DNA from: a virus
IMG/VR virus record: IMGVR_UViG_3300046812_000093
Span: 1 to 32,260 of that record
Strand: one strand, 5' to 3'
DNA: 32,260 nucleotides
Positions 21,198-29,728 of the stretch are shown here, piece by piece. A program made the translations under genes and the position numbers. Positions within the stretch are counted from its first letter, which is position 1. The number at the start of each line of letters is the position of its first letter. The notes below the pieces were generated by a model, which was not told the origin of the DNA, searched no databases, and worked only from the letters and a program-made list of their open reading frames with translations.

Positions 21198-22681
21198 TCG
21201 CGCACCCGGCGCTGGCCGTCAGGGGTGATGAACGGCGTGCCCGAGGGCAGCCGGGACGCCTCCAGGGCGCTGTTTACACGCACAGGAGCCCCAGGCTGCT
21301 GTGCGCCACCCTGGGGTGCAGCGCCTGCGCCCGGGATCGGGCTGCCCTGGACCCGGCGGTTGGGGTTGGCGAATTCGCCGGTCTGGTACTTCCTGGCAAG
21401 CTGCTCGATGGCGTCGAGCGCCGCCGCGCGCTGCTGGATCGGCAGGCTGCTGTCGGCGACGTTGCCGGCCATCGCCTTGTAGAGGGCCACGTCCTTGTCG
21501 GACTGCGGGCCCTCCATCCGGGGCTGGGCCATCACGAGCGCACCGCCCACGGTGTTGAGCTTGGCGGTCGCCTCGGCACCCTTGGTCGAGGCCCCGAAGA
21601 AGTTGGCGGCGGCGTCGACCTTGGCACCCATGCCCGAGCCCGTGGCGTTCTTCAGGTAGCCGCGCGCCTCGCCGACGAGGTCGATCAGGTGCTGCGGGTC
21701 GACCTGTCCGCCCTTGTTGCCCGCACCGCCGGCACTGAGCTTCGGGCCGTAGGCCCCGGCCGCATAGGGGACCTGCTGGCCCTGGGCGTTGATGGTCGAC
21801 AACTGGTTGGTCTTGCCGTTGTGGAAGACTGGGGCTTGCGTGGTCGGGTCGGTCCCGACAGGGGTCCACGTCCCGGCCGCGTTGGCCCCGCCCTCCTTCA
21901 TGCCGGCAATGACGCGGAGTGTCTCGTCGTGGCGGGCCTTCTCCTGCTCGGTCAGCAGGCCCAGGCGGCGATGCTCCTGCAGCGTCAGGTTGCCCTCGCG
22001 GGCCTTCTGCAGGGCCGTGATCCGCGCCTCGATCTGCTTGAGCTTCAGTTCCTGGCCGTAGGCCGGGTCCTCCATGAAGCCCTGGTCGGTCATCGTGCCG
22101 CCCACGGTCTTCAGCGGGGCCTGCGACTCGGCGTACTGCTTCAGCGCCTGGGCCTGGAAGGGCTCGTAGCCCGCCCCGGCCTGCTGGGCAGCCAGGGCCA
22201 GGGTGAGCTTGTTCGCCCCGGCATTCGACTGGCGCTTGTACATCTCCTCCATCGCCGACCGATCCGGCGGCTGCATCAGCCGCTGCTGCTCGGCCATCGC
22301 CTGCTGCTCGCGCTGCTGGATGTTGGCGTAGTCGGCCGCCAGCGGGTCGCCCGGGCCCTGGGGCACAGGAACAGGGCTAGACGGCCCTCCAGGCGCTCCA
22401 ATCGGCGCGGGAGGGGTAGCACCAGGGCGAGCGGCCATCGCCTGCGGCAGGGCCGTCCTGGGCGGTCCTGGCGGCATCGGCTGGGGCGGCGGCTGCTGCG
22501 GCGGCGGCATCTGGGGCATCGGAGCCACGGGGGCCATCGGGCTCGGGCCGCCGGGCATGCCGCCGGCACCCGTGGCGAACGAGCCCGGCTCGTTCCCGCG
22601 CAGGGCGTTTACACGCGCCGCGCCGGGGGTGTAGCCGGGCTGCAGGTCGCCCAGGATCGAGTCGATGGCGTCCTCGTACAT
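21194..22681 (-). CDS. Probable internal virion protein B
   Basis: A 495-residue protein. After an acidic start (MYEDAIDSILGDLQPGY) there is a long Pro/Gln/Met-rich, low complexity region (about 35-95, PPPQQPPPQPMPPGPP), then a long helical, Gln/Ala/Lys-rich part with coiled-coil character, and a C-terminal SRLPSGTPFITPDGQRRVR segment typical of phage virion proteins. It overlaps its neighbour by 4 nt and should form part of the ejected inner body of the capsid. Two GTTTACACG sites lie in it (21272-21280 and 22607-22615), both within Arg-Val-Asn codons. Confidence 0.55.
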   Translation of the reverse strand: MYEDAIDSILGDLQPGYTPGAARVNALRGNEPGSFATGAGGMPGGPSPMAPVAPMPQMPPPQQPPPQPMPPGPPRTALPQAMAARPGATPPAPIGAPGGPSSPVPVPQGPGDPLAADYANIQQREQQAMAEQQRLMQPPDRSAMEEMYKRQSNAGANKLTLALAAQQAGAGYEPFQAQALKQYAESQAPLKTVGGTMTDQGFMEDPAYGQELKLKQIEARITALQKAREGNLTLQEHRRLGLLTEQEKARHDETLRVIAGMKEGGANAAGTWTPVGTDPTTQAPVFHNGKTNQLSTINAQGQQVPYAAGAYGPKLSAGGAGNKGGQVDPQHLIDLVGEARGYLKNATGSGMGAKVDAAANFFGASTKGAEATAKLNTVGGALVMAQPRMEGPQSDKDVALYKAMAGNVADSSLPIQQRAAALDAIEQLARKYQTGEFANPNRRVQGSPIPGAGAAPQGGAQQPGAPVRVNSALEASRLPSGTPFITPDGQRRVRE

Positions 22682-22690
22682 GGGACCTCC

Positions 22691-23107
22691 TCAGGTCGGG
22701 CCACCCATGCCGGCCTGCGGCTGCAGGTAGGGGTCGGGGGTCACCGGGGGCGGCTGGTAGCCGACACGCTGCTGCAGCGGCAGCGCATTCTGCTGGGCCT
22801 GCCGCTGCTGCTCGGCGAGGTCGGCAAGCTGCGAGCGCCGGTCGCCCATCACGTTCGCCTGCTGGGTGTTCACGTCGCGCTGGCCGATGCCCGCCATCAC
22901 GTTGCCGGCGATGTTGCCGATGGCCGACAGGGGGCTGGCTGCGCGCACCGTGCGAGCGCCGCCGCCCTGGATCATGTCGGGCATCTGCGATGTTTGGCGC
23001 AGTTGGTTTACGAGCGCCTGTTTGCGTGCGATGCTTTGATCAGCAGCGTTGTTGCCGCCCTGCTGCATCATGTAGTTGAGGAGCATCTGCTCGTTCTGCG
23101 GGTCCAT
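22691..23107 (-). CDS. Small Gln-rich virion protein (138 aa)
   Basis: A 138-residue protein, very rich in Gln, Met and Ala (MMQQGGNNAADQSIARKQALVNQLRQ), with one moderately hydrophobic Gly/Ala/Ile segment (about 60-73, LSAIGNIAGNVMAG). Composition and position between two probable internal virion genes suggest it belongs to the same inner body. The start has GGAG in a good position. Confidence 0.5.
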   Translation of the reverse strand: MDPQNEQMLLNYMMQQGGNNAADQSIARKQALVNQLRQTSQMPDMIQGGGARTVRAASPLSAIGNIAGNVMAGIGQRDVNTQQANVMGDRRSQLADLAEQQRQAQQNALPLQQRVGYQPPPVTPDPYLQPQAGMGGPT

Positions 23108-23119
23108 CTCGATCTCCTG

Positions 23120-24253
23120 TTAAATCGCCATCGCCGCGATGCCGGCCACCGAGCCGATACCGGACATGAGGCTTTGGTTGGCCTGCTGCTTCGCGTTGTA
23201 GGCGTCCATGCCGGCGCTGTACTGGTTCTGCGCTGCCTGGGAGTAGTTGGCCCCGCCTGCGCTCGTCGAGGGGTTGAAGTTGGGCATGTTGGGCATGGAC
23301 ACCTGGGCTCCAGTGAGCAGGGCGTTCATCTCGTTGAGCGGCATCTGCCGCTGCTGCGTCTGCTCGGCGATGTCCTGCTGGCGCAGCGTGTTCTGGTACT
23401 GGCTGGCCTGCAGGGCCTGCTGGAAATTCTGCTGGCCCGCGCCCGACATCATCCCGAAATTCTGCTGGTTGGCCGCCAGCCCCTGACCGAAGCCCTGGGC
23501 TTGTGCCGCGTTCTGGAATTGCCCGGCCTGCAGGTTCTGGTTGAAGCCGGCCTGCTGGCCCTGCAGGGCCATGTTGAATTCGTTGGCCTGCATGCCCGAG
23601 GCCGCGTTCATCGCGTCGTATGACTGGCGCGACTGCTGATCAGCGAGGTTCTGCGACTCGCGGTTCCAGGCTTCACTGCCCCGGGTGAGCCCCATGTTCT
23701 GGAGCTTGCCCTCCAGGGCCGACTGCGCCTGGGCGTTCTGCGGGGCCATGCGCTGCAGGTTCGCCTGCAGGACTTGGTTGAACGTCTGGTTGTTGGCCGT
23801 GGGGATGCCCTGGCCGGCACCCTGGATGCCACCCAGGATGCCCTGGCCTGCACCCTGGGTCTGAAACTGGCTGGGATCGAGGGCCCCGGCCTGGACACTC
23901 TGGCCCTTGGCGGCGAGGTTGTTCCAGTCGAACGGGTTCGCCATCGCCTCGCCGGCACGGCCGATCTGGGCCTGGGCAAGCTGGCTCTTGCCGAGGTCGA
24001 CCGCCTGCTGCGAGTCGAGCGCAGCCTGCATCTGCGGGTCGAGCGTGGTGTTCTGCGTCCACTTGGTGACGGTCTTCCCGGTCGCCGGGTCGATCATCGA
24101 CGACGAGTCCCACTTCTGCGTCCCGAAGGGAGTGATCTGGTCCGGCCGGTTGGCCCAGTCGGCACGGGTCTGCGCTTCCTGACTTGAAGCCGCAGTCTTC
24201 TCGGCCATCGCCGAGTAGTCGGGCGGCGGCGGGGGTCCTGACTTCTTGCCCAT
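23120..24253 (-). CDS. Probable internal virion protein A, Gln/Asn-rich
   Basis: A 377-residue protein starting MGKKSGPPPPPDYSAMAEKTA, a start shared by a widespread group of podovirus virion proteins. It is extremely rich in Gln, Asn and Ala, with QNA.AQ repeats (for instance NQNLQAGQFQNAAQAQGFG), which make long helices. The end (NQSLMSGIGSVAGIAAMAI) is a short hydrophobic tail. It probably makes the first layer of the ejection apparatus or the capsid core. The ATG at 24253 overlaps the stop of the acetyltransferase-like gene. Confidence 0.55.
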   Translation of the reverse strand: MGKKSGPPPPPDYSAMAEKTAASSQEAQTRADWANRPDQITPFGTQKWDSSSMIDPATGKTVTKWTQNTTLDPQMQAALDSQQAVDLGKSQLAQAQIGRAGEAMANPFDWNNLAAKGQSVQAGALDPSQFQTQGAGQGILGGIQGAGQGIPTANNQTFNQVLQANLQRMAPQNAQAQSALEGKLQNMGLTRGSEAWNRESQNLADQQSRQSYDAMNAASGMQANEFNMALQGQQAGFNQNLQAGQFQNAAQAQGFGQGLAANQQNFGMMSGAGQQNFQQALQASQYQNTLRQQDIAEQTQQRQMPLNEMNALLTGAQVSMPNMPNFNPSTSAGGANYSQAAQNQYSAGMDAYNAKQQANQSLMSGIGSVAGIAAMAI

Positions 24254-24678
24254 CAGTGGGTCCTCCGTGGCGCGAGCCACTTGCATTCCTCGCGGCGCAT
24301 CCGCAGCAGGAACAACGAGCCATCGGGGTGTGCCCCGTCAAGCTCGACCACGAGCGAAAAGCCCAGGCGACGATTGATGTCGAGCGCGACGAGATTGTCG
24401 CTCGGGACGAAGGCCAGGACCTGATTGCAGCCCATGACGTTGAACGGATAGTCGAACGCCGCGTGCAGCAGCCGCTTGTCGAGCCAGCCGGGATCGCCGG
24501 CCATGTGCATCACGCAGGATGCCTCGTTGTAGCTGTCGTAGCCCACCACGCCCCTGAGGACACTCGGATCGCGGTCGGAGATCGAGCCGATGCAGCGGAT
24601 GTTCGCCGAGGGCACGAGGCCGATCCGGCTGCATAGCCAGTACACCAGGGCGTTCTGCGGCTGGGTGGCGATGCTCAC
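24253..24678 (-). CDS. GNAT-fold acetyltransferase-like protein
   Basis: A 141-residue protein. A GTG start at 24678 overlaps the stop of the preceding tail gene. VLRGVVGYDSYN followed by SCVMHMAGD, then LLHAAFDYPFN.MGCNQVLAFVPSDNLVALDINRRLGF is the signature of the phage GNAT-like family found in tail regions of many podoviruses. The residues VP-SDN-ALD.N..LGF fit the acetyl-CoA-binding part (motif A/B). The cell target, if any, is unknown, and such proteins may be virion parts or modify host proteins early after entry. Confidence 0.8.
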   Translation of the reverse strand: MSIATQPQNALVYWLCSRIGLVPSANIRCIGSISDRDPSVLRGVVGYDSYNEASCVMHMAGDPGWLDKRLLHAAFDYPFNVMGCNQVLAFVPSDNLVALDINRRLGFSLVVELDGAHPDGSLFLLRMRREECKWLAPRRTH

Positions 24679-26309
24679 AGTACACCCCCAGGCTCCACAA
24701 GCGCCTGCCAGCCGACGAACAGCGTGTCGGCCGAGGCGCGGACCTTCATCGCCAGGGCGGCGTAGCGGCCGGTGCCGGTGGCCCCGGTCCAGGCCTCGTA
24801 GCTCTGGCCCGAGCCGGACCAGACGGCCACGTCCCACAGGCCCACGTCCCAGGCTCCCGAGCCGGCCCCCAGGTAGGCCGGGGCGCTGCCGACGATCTCA
24901 AGGTTCCACTCGCTGTTCAGCGCCGCCTGGATGCCTGGGGCTGAATCGGAGATGAAGCTCGGCCGGACCATCTGGAACCGCTTGACCCGGACTGCCTCGC
25001 CCAGGGGCTGGAATGTGGTGACGACGATGCCCTCAAGGTCGGCACCCGAGATGGCATCGACCTGTCCATCGGTGCCGCCCTCAAACATCTGCCAGATGTT
25101 GCCCGAGAGGTCGCCGGCAAAGGTCTTGCCGTTGAAGCTGATCACCGTCAGGATCGGGTAGCCGCGCAGGATGGCGAATGCCTTGTTGTTGACCTCGTAG
25201 ACCCACTGCAGGTTCTCGATGTCGACCTCGGCCCGGTTGATCATCAGCAACTGCTCGTGCGGCAGGAAGCAGATTTCCCAGTAGCGGGTGTCGAGCGAGT
25301 TTGCGATCTCGACCGCCAGGGCGCTGTTGATGTTCGACGCGATCTTCGGGTTCTCCCACTGGCCGTCGCCGCGCATAAGCTCCGACATGAAGCACATGCC
25401 ACGCTCGGAGAGCAGGGCTACATCCTGCTGGTAGTTGGAGAAGAACCGATTGCCGACCGGGACGCGGCCGATGAACCAGCGGCCGACCACTTGGAACGTG
25501 CTGGCCGAGGCCGGGTCGTCGCCACCGTAGACCAGCACGTCGCCCTGGTTGGCAACGATGACAAGCTGGTTGTTGACGCCAACGCCGCTCGACCCGTCAT
25601 AGGTCCAGTTGATGAGCGCCTGGAGCGAGCCACCGTTGGGCAGCATCGAGCCGAAGTCGAAGGCGGTCGCCGTGCCGGCGTACTGGCCGAAGGGCAGGTA
25701 CCACGCCCTGGTGGTGTCCTTCTCGATGAACCAGACCCGGTTCTTGTAGACCGTGACGAAGCTGAAGAAGTTGGGGTTGACGCCCAGAATCTGGTTGGCC
25801 CCGGCACCGAGCGTTATCTGTGTAAACGTCGTGCCATCGTAAATCCAGTAGCCAGACCCAGGATTCACCATCAGCAGCACATGCGTGCCGACATTGGTCG
25901 TGAAGTTGAGCGAGGTCCACTCGCCGATGGGCGCACCCGTGGGCACCGCCAGCACCGGGGTCGGGACGAAGCTCGACGGATGCGTGGTGGTGACGTTGTA
26001 GACATCGCCTGCGGCCGTGGCGGCCAGAAGCTGGTTGTTGCCGGTGGGCGACTGGTACTTCATCTGGCTCCGCACCTCGCCCGAGAGGTGACTCAGCCAG
26101 CGGATGTAGCCCCGGCGCATCTGGCAGCCCAGCGTGCGGGGGATGAGGTTCTCCAGGCGGATCGCCGTGTTGGGGTTGCCGCCCGGCAGCGGCTGGGTCA
26201 CGTCCAGGCCGCCCAGGGGCGCACCGAACGGGTACGCCTGATGGTTCTGCGTGGCGCTCGACCGCCTGGGAGTCGTGCGACGTGGGCCCTGGTAGGGTTG
26301 CAGGCTCAT
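24675..26309 (-). CDS. Tail hub / DNA-stabilisation protein (P22 gp10-like)
   Basis: A 544-residue protein. Near the N-terminus (about 30-60) PFGAPLGGLDVTQPLP..NPNTAIRLENLIPR.LG...R.GY is the pattern shared by P22 gp10-like packaged-DNA stabilisation proteins; the same Gly-Asp-Val/Pro-Leu-Pro-Gly-Gly-Asn start is found in many podoviruses. The body is beta-rich with Tyr/Trp-containing strands, as expected of a propeller-like tail hub. It should close the portal channel and carry the fibre. The start overlaps the upstream small gene by 4 nt (ATGA). A GTTTACACA-type site is found at 25819-25827 on the minus strand. Confidence 0.7.
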   Translation of the reverse strand: MSLQPYQGPRRTTPRRSSATQNHQAYPFGAPLGGLDVTQPLPGGNPNTAIRLENLIPRTLGCQMRRGYIRWLSHLSGEVRSQMKYQSPTGNNQLLAATAAGDVYNVTTTHPSSFVPTPVLAVPTGAPIGEWTSLNFTTNVGTHVLLMVNPGSGYWIYDGTTFTQITLGAGANQILGVNPNFFSFVTVYKNRVWFIEKDTTRAWYLPFGQYAGTATAFDFGSMLPNGGSLQALINWTYDGSSGVGVNNQLVIVANQGDVLVYGGDDPASASTFQVVGRWFIGRVPVGNRFFSNYQQDVALLSERGMCFMSELMRGDGQWENPKIASNINSALAVEIANSLDTRYWEICFLPHEQLLMINRAEVDIENLQWVYEVNNKAFAILRGYPILTVISFNGKTFAGDLSGNIWQMFEGGTDGQVDAISGADLEGIVVTTFQPLGEAVRVKRFQMVRPSFISDSAPGIQAALNSEWNLEIVGSAPAYLGAGSGAWDVGLWDVAVWSGSGQSYEAWTGATGTGRYAALAMKVRASADTLFVGWQALVEPGGVL

Positions 26310-26539
26310 GGCAGGGCGTTGTAGTAGGGCTGCTGCTGCGTGCGACACTGGGCCATCGACTGAGCCTGAGTCTCACAGTCCTCCTGGGCCCCGGACGCAC
26401 AGACGTACTGCCCATGCTCGTCGGTGCAGATGTAGGTCTGCCGGGAGAAATAGGCCCCTGCGGCCGGCGTCCCCACGTTGGGATTGGGGACGATTTCGAC
26501 CTGAGGAGTGATCACCCAGCCTGGAGGAAGCGTTGCCAT
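26306..26539 (-). CDS. Small virion protein with cysteines (77 aa)
   Basis: A 77-residue protein starting MATLPPGWVITPQVEI; the second half has four cysteines (ICTDEHGQYVCASGAQEDCETQAQSMAQC), perhaps disulfide- or metal-bound. Its ATG is inside the TTTCGTTACGG element (copy f) read in the opposite direction. It overlaps the next gene. Small proteins at this place could be minor tail or head-completion proteins. Confidence 0.55.
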   Translation of the reverse strand: MATLPPGWVITPQVEIVPNPNVGTPAAGAYFSRQTYICTDEHGQYVCASGAQEDCETQAQSMAQCRTQQQPYYNALP

Positions 26540-26555
26540 TTCGTTACGGGGAATT
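26539..26555 (+). repeat. TTTCGTTACGG element, copy f
   Basis: TTTCGTTACGGGGAATT, again preceded by CCA. It lies between two leftward genes, with CAT at its left end (start codon of the 77-residue gene on the minus strand) and TTA at its right end (stop of the connector-like gene). It therefore runs against the local transcription. Confidence 0.85.
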
Positions 26556-27336
26556 AGTTCTGCCGCATCCCGTACAGCGAAGCCTCGGGCAGGTTGCCGA
26601 TGCCGATGTACGGGTAGTCGTGACGGCCGCCGGCCATGTTCAGGATGTTGGCTCCCTTCTCGGCACCGATGCGGCTGTCGAAGGCGAGCAGGAAATCGCG
26701 CACGGCAGCGGATGAGTCGAAGCCCCGGGCTTCCAGCCACTTCATCCGGGTGCAAAGCGCCATGAGGATGCCGTCAAGCTGGAACGTGTCGCCGGCCTTG
26801 GTGGCGACGTTCTTGTAGAGGTCAGGGTTGTCCGCGTCCTGCACCAGGGCCTGGGACAGGTACATGAACTTGAAGTCCTGCCCAGGAGGAGCCGGAGGAT
26901 TCAGGAACCACAACTGGCGCTGGCGCACCTGCCACGTCAGCGTGAAGTTGGCGCTGATCGGGAAGACGCGATACGTCATCCAGCCTTGCGGCGACACCGG
27001 GCCGACCGCAGGGAAGCGCATGCCTGCATTCCACTGGGTCTGGTCGATGAAGCGGTAGAAATCGCCCGGGAGGTCGAAGGGAATCTCGCTGGATTCACCC
27101 GGCACCGGGGGCACCACGGTGTTGACGTTGATCACGCCTTCCTTGGTCAGTTGCGACCACTCGTAGGCATTGAGCATCTCCAGGCTGGCGAGGTTCGCCA
27201 CCGTCTTCATCAGCACGAGGTTGGGGTCGCTGGAGCCTGCCGGGTCCGTTGGCACCGGCAGGTTGAGCATGGCGCAGACCTGCTGCATCAGCACCTGCAA
27301 GGTGCTGAAGTTGGTCATCGAGTAGCTGGTCGCCAT
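26554..27336 (-). CDS. Head-tail connector / tail tubular-like protein
   Basis: A 260-residue protein of mainly helical start and beta-rich middle. LVLMKTVANLASLEMLNAYEWSQL followed by FDLPGDFYRFIDQTQWN and GPVSPQGW is the pattern of podovirus adaptor proteins similar in role to P22 gp4 or T7 gp11, which extend the portal. Gene order (capsid, small proteins, adaptor, gp10-like hub) agrees. The P22 comparison is structural and by position, not by direct identity. The stop codon is inside TTTCGTTACGG copy f. Confidence 0.6.
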   Translation of the reverse strand: MATSYSMTNFSTLQVLMQQVCAMLNLPVPTDPAGSSDPNLVLMKTVANLASLEMLNAYEWSQLTKEGVINVNTVVPPVPGESSEIPFDLPGDFYRFIDQTQWNAGMRFPAVGPVSPQGWMTYRVFPISANFTLTWQVRQRQLWFLNPPAPPGQDFKFMYLSQALVQDADNPDLYKNVATKAGDTFQLDGILMALCTRMKWLEARGFDSSAAVRDFLLAFDSRIGAEKGANILNMAGGRHDYPYIGIGNLPEASLYGMRQN

Positions 27337-27351
27337 GCTGTATCCCCAGGC

Positions 27352-28044
27352 TTACTTGCCGAAATTCTTCACCACTGACTTGCCGCCGCGATGCTCGTCG
27401 ACCTGACGCTGCTGATCGGACGGCAGCACATGGTCGCCCTGGGCCACATGGGGCTGGGCAAGCTGGGCCTCCAGCGCCTTGATGCGCTCCAGCAGCGCCT
27501 CGTTGCCGTTGACCGTCAGCAGGTACTTCTTCGCCGCGTCGGACATCTCGCGCGCACCCATGAAGGTCATGTTGGTGTCGGAGAGGTTCGCCAACTGCTC
27601 GATGGTGCGAATCTTGAAGTAGGCAAGCTCCTCGATGTGCGCCTCGGTCAGGAACGGTGCGACCTTCAGCGGCGTGCCGACCACCTGATCCTTGACGCCA
27701 GCCAGGAACTGCGCCCAGTGCTGCGGCCAGCGCCTGCGGTGGAGGTCCCAGACCTCGGCCGTGACGATGTTGTTCTTGTCGCCGGGGATCATCACGGTGA
27801 CGAAGGCCACATCCTTGTAGATCGGCCGGTTGGCCTTGGTCGACTCCTCGATGTCGATGCGGGGCTTCATGTAGAAGTGGACGTGGAGCTTGTCGTCGTG
27901 CCCCGGGCCCATGCCTGGGGGCAGGCCGCCAGGAGCGCTGCCGAACTGGCGGGCGTCGACACTGACGGTCTGGTCGAACTTCGACCAGTCGGTCGGGGGT
28001 TGGCTGTTCTGCAGGGCTTCAACCTGCTGTGCATCGAGGGCCAT
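27352..28044 (-). CDS. Virion-region protein of unknown function (230 aa)
   Basis: The ATG at 28044 has AAGGAG upstream. The 230-residue product has a soluble central domain (KLHVHFYMKPRIDIEESTK...VAFVTVMIPGDKNNIV) followed by a helical domain (about 130-215, AHIEELAYFKIRTIEQLANLSD) and a polar end. The central VHFYM..IDIEES.K..RP.YKD pattern is found in proteins of unknown function near capsid genes of several podoviruses. It could be a decoration or head-assembly protein. Confidence 0.55.
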   Translation of the reverse strand: MALDAQQVEALQNSQPPTDWSKFDQTVSVDARQFGSAPGGLPPGMGPGHDDKLHVHFYMKPRIDIEESTKANRPIYKDVAFVTVMIPGDKNNIVTAEVWDLHRRRWPQHWAQFLAGVKDQVVGTPLKVAPFLTEAHIEELAYFKIRTIEQLANLSDTNMTFMGAREMSDAAKKYLLTVNGNEALLERIKALEAQLAQPHVAQGDHVLPSDQQRQVDEHRGGKSVVKNFGK

Positions 28045-28111
28045 GAGGGTTCTCCTTGTGCGCGGGATGTTTGGGAATCTAGGCTGGCCCATCCCACTGA
28101 AGCCTGAGCGT

Positions 28112-28684
28112 TTAAATGCCGAGAGTCGGGACCGACTCCACGATGAGCCGGGCGTTGGCGAGGATGAGGTTAAGCGTGCCGCCGCCGGTTACCCGGGAAG
28201 CGGTCACTGCGTAGGCGTAGTTGGCCCCATCGGGGCTGGTCGTGCCGATGCTGAGTGCGACACCGACGAAGTTGGTCGCACCCTGGCCGCTGACCGTGAC
28301 GCCCCCCGGGATCGGCACGCCATTGCGGGTGACGGCGAAGGCGACCTCGTTGCCTGCAGCAGCCTCCATGTCGGCGTAGAAGCTGATGCGGTTGACTGTC
28401 GTCGGCAGGCCCTGGGCGAGCCGGGTGACCGTCCCGGCCCCGAGGCCGATGGTGTACTCGGGTGTCTGCGCCAGGGTGGTGACGTAGGGGATGACGCGGG
28501 GCGTGGCGGTCAGCGCCGCCAGCGTCAGGTTCGCGTTGGACACGATGCCGTAGCCTGGGGCGAACGAGTCGATCACGTCCTTGATGAGCGAGCGCACGGC
28601 AGCGGCCGTGATCAGGTGCGTGGCGTTATCGGGCAGGTTCGCATCGGCCTCGGCGAGGAGGGCGAGCATTGTCTTGCGTGCCAT
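28112..28684 (-). CDS. Probable head fibre / decoration-like protein (190 aa)
   Basis: A 190-residue protein. The N-terminal part is helical (ARKTMLALLAEADANLPD.ATHLITAA..RSLIKDVIDS), which is a typical virion-attachment start. From about residue 60 on it is beta-rich (TPEYTIGLGAGTVTRLAQG, VTRNGVPIPGGVTVSGQG), like a jelly-roll domain. Head fibres and decoration proteins are built like this. The ATG overlaps the stop of the upstream gene. A GTTTAAAT site overlaps the stop codon. Confidence 0.5.
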   Translation of the reverse strand: MARKTMLALLAEADANLPDNATHLITAAAVRSLIKDVIDSFAPGYGIVSNANLTLAALTATPRVIPYVTTLAQTPEYTIGLGAGTVTRLAQGLPTTVNRISFYADMEAAAGNEVAFAVTRNGVPIPGGVTVSGQGATNFVGVALSIGTTSPDGANYAYAVTASRVTGGGTLNLILANARLIVESVPTLGI

Positions 28685-29082
28685 CAGGGGCTCCCGTTGT
28701 CGTAGGCGTTGTTGAAGCCCTGGTCGTAGGCTCCCGGGCCGATCACGGGCGGGATGATGCCGTCGCTGATCGACAGGAACCCCTCGGCCGTCAGCGGCAG
28801 GCCGGCGTACCAGTAGACCGGCAGATCGTGGCTGATGCGTAGCGAGCCCTGCTCGTTGGTGATGGGGCCACCGTGCCCCACCAGCGGGTTGTCACTGTCG
28901 GTGATCGCCCCGTCGTCGAGGTAGCCGATGGCCGCGAAGTAGAGGTTGGGGTTGGCCCCTGCGGCTGCAGCAAGGCCGCCATCGGCCCCAACGGGGGTGC
29001 CCCCGTTGAAGTCGAGCGGCGGCCCGGCCGACAGGATGATCCGGCCCTGCGGGTCGAACTTCAGCACGCCTGCGATCAGCAT
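28684..29082 (-). CDS. Structural-region protein (132 aa)
   Basis: A 132-residue, acidic, Gly/Asp/Pro-rich protein (KFDPQGRIILSAGPPLDFNGG, NPNLYFAAIGYLDDGAITDSDNPL) with beta-strand character and no membrane segment. The ending (GAYDQGFNNAYDNGSP) is typical of minor virion parts. It starts 12 nt after the upstream gene and overlaps the next. No family recognised. Confidence 0.5.
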   Translation of the reverse strand: MLIAGVLKFDPQGRIILSAGPPLDFNGGTPVGADGGLAAAAGANPNLYFAAIGYLDDGAITDSDNPLVGHGGPITNEQGSLRISHDLPVYWYAGLPLTAEGFLSISDGIIPPVIGPGAYDQGFNNAYDNGSP

Positions 29083-29094
29083 GGCGTGCTTGCC

Positions 29095-29703
29095 TTAGCT
29101 CGGTGCGGCGCTGGCGGTTCCGAAGGAGCCGAACACCGACTGACCCGTGACCAGGGCAACGCCCGAGCGGTTGCTGTAGCCAGTCTCGACCACGCCACCA
29201 GTGGCGACCCCGGCCGCTGCCGTGACCATCTTCATCACGAAGCCCGTGTAGGCCGGTCCTGCGCCGGCATCGCGGCTGCCGCCCTGGCCCGCAGCACCGA
29301 TGCCGAAGCCTGCGGTGTACGGGTTGGCCGTGCCGTTGGCGTCGTTGTTGCTGCGTCCGCCGCCGATGTACATCAGCTTGCTGTTGGCCGAGGCCGTGCC
29401 GTCCGGCATGGTGACGCCTGGGGTGTAGTCGTCGTTGAAGCCTGCCAGCACAATGGAGGCAGGGGCGGTCAGCCCGATCACGGGCGGCGAACCGAACCCG
29501 ATCCCGGTACTGAGGGCCCCTGTCGATGCTTCCCCGCTGGCCGCGAAGCCGGTGCCTGCAGGGCTGCCCAGGTAGGGCACGTCGACATCGCGGTCCTTGG
29601 GCGAGCCCTTGGGACCGGAGAGCAGATCGAAGATGGTGAAGTTGCCGGTACTCGGATTCGCCAGATTCTGCGTCGAGGTGGCACCTGAAAGTCCTGCGGG
29701 CAT
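29095..29703 (-). CDS. Gly/Ser/Ala-rich structural-region protein (202 aa)
   Basis: The ATG at 29703 has AGGAG 6 nt upstream; the longer frame to 29835 is not supported. The product is rich in Gly, Ala, Ser and Thr and should be beta-rich (ASGEASTGALSTGIGFGSPPVIGLTAPASIVLAG). It has a pattern of small residues like head decoration or fibre-like proteins. It follows the Pro-rich gene by 25 nt. No family recognised. Confidence 0.5.
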   Translation of the reverse strand: MPAGLSGATSTQNLANPSTGNFTIFDLLSGPKGSPKDRDVDVPYLGSPAGTGFAASGEASTGALSTGIGFGSPPVIGLTAPASIVLAGFNDDYTPGVTMPDGTASANSKLMYIGGGRSNNDANGTANPYTAGFGIGAAGQGGSRDAGAGPAYTGFVMKMVTAAAGVATGGVVETGYSNRSGVALVTGQSVFGSFGTASAAPS

Positions 29704-29728
29704 GTGGTTCTCCTGAAGCCTGGGGCTC

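Noticed and set aside
19536-23623. Two long plus-strand open frames (541 and 821 codons) opposite the internal virion genes
   Set aside because: They have low-complexity Arg/Gly/Leu/His content typical of antisense shadows, while the minus-strand frames have ordered starts, overlaps and virion-like sequence.
25257-26324. Plus-strand frame of 355 codons opposite the tail hub gene
   Set aside because: Antisense shadow without motifs or ribosome binding site.
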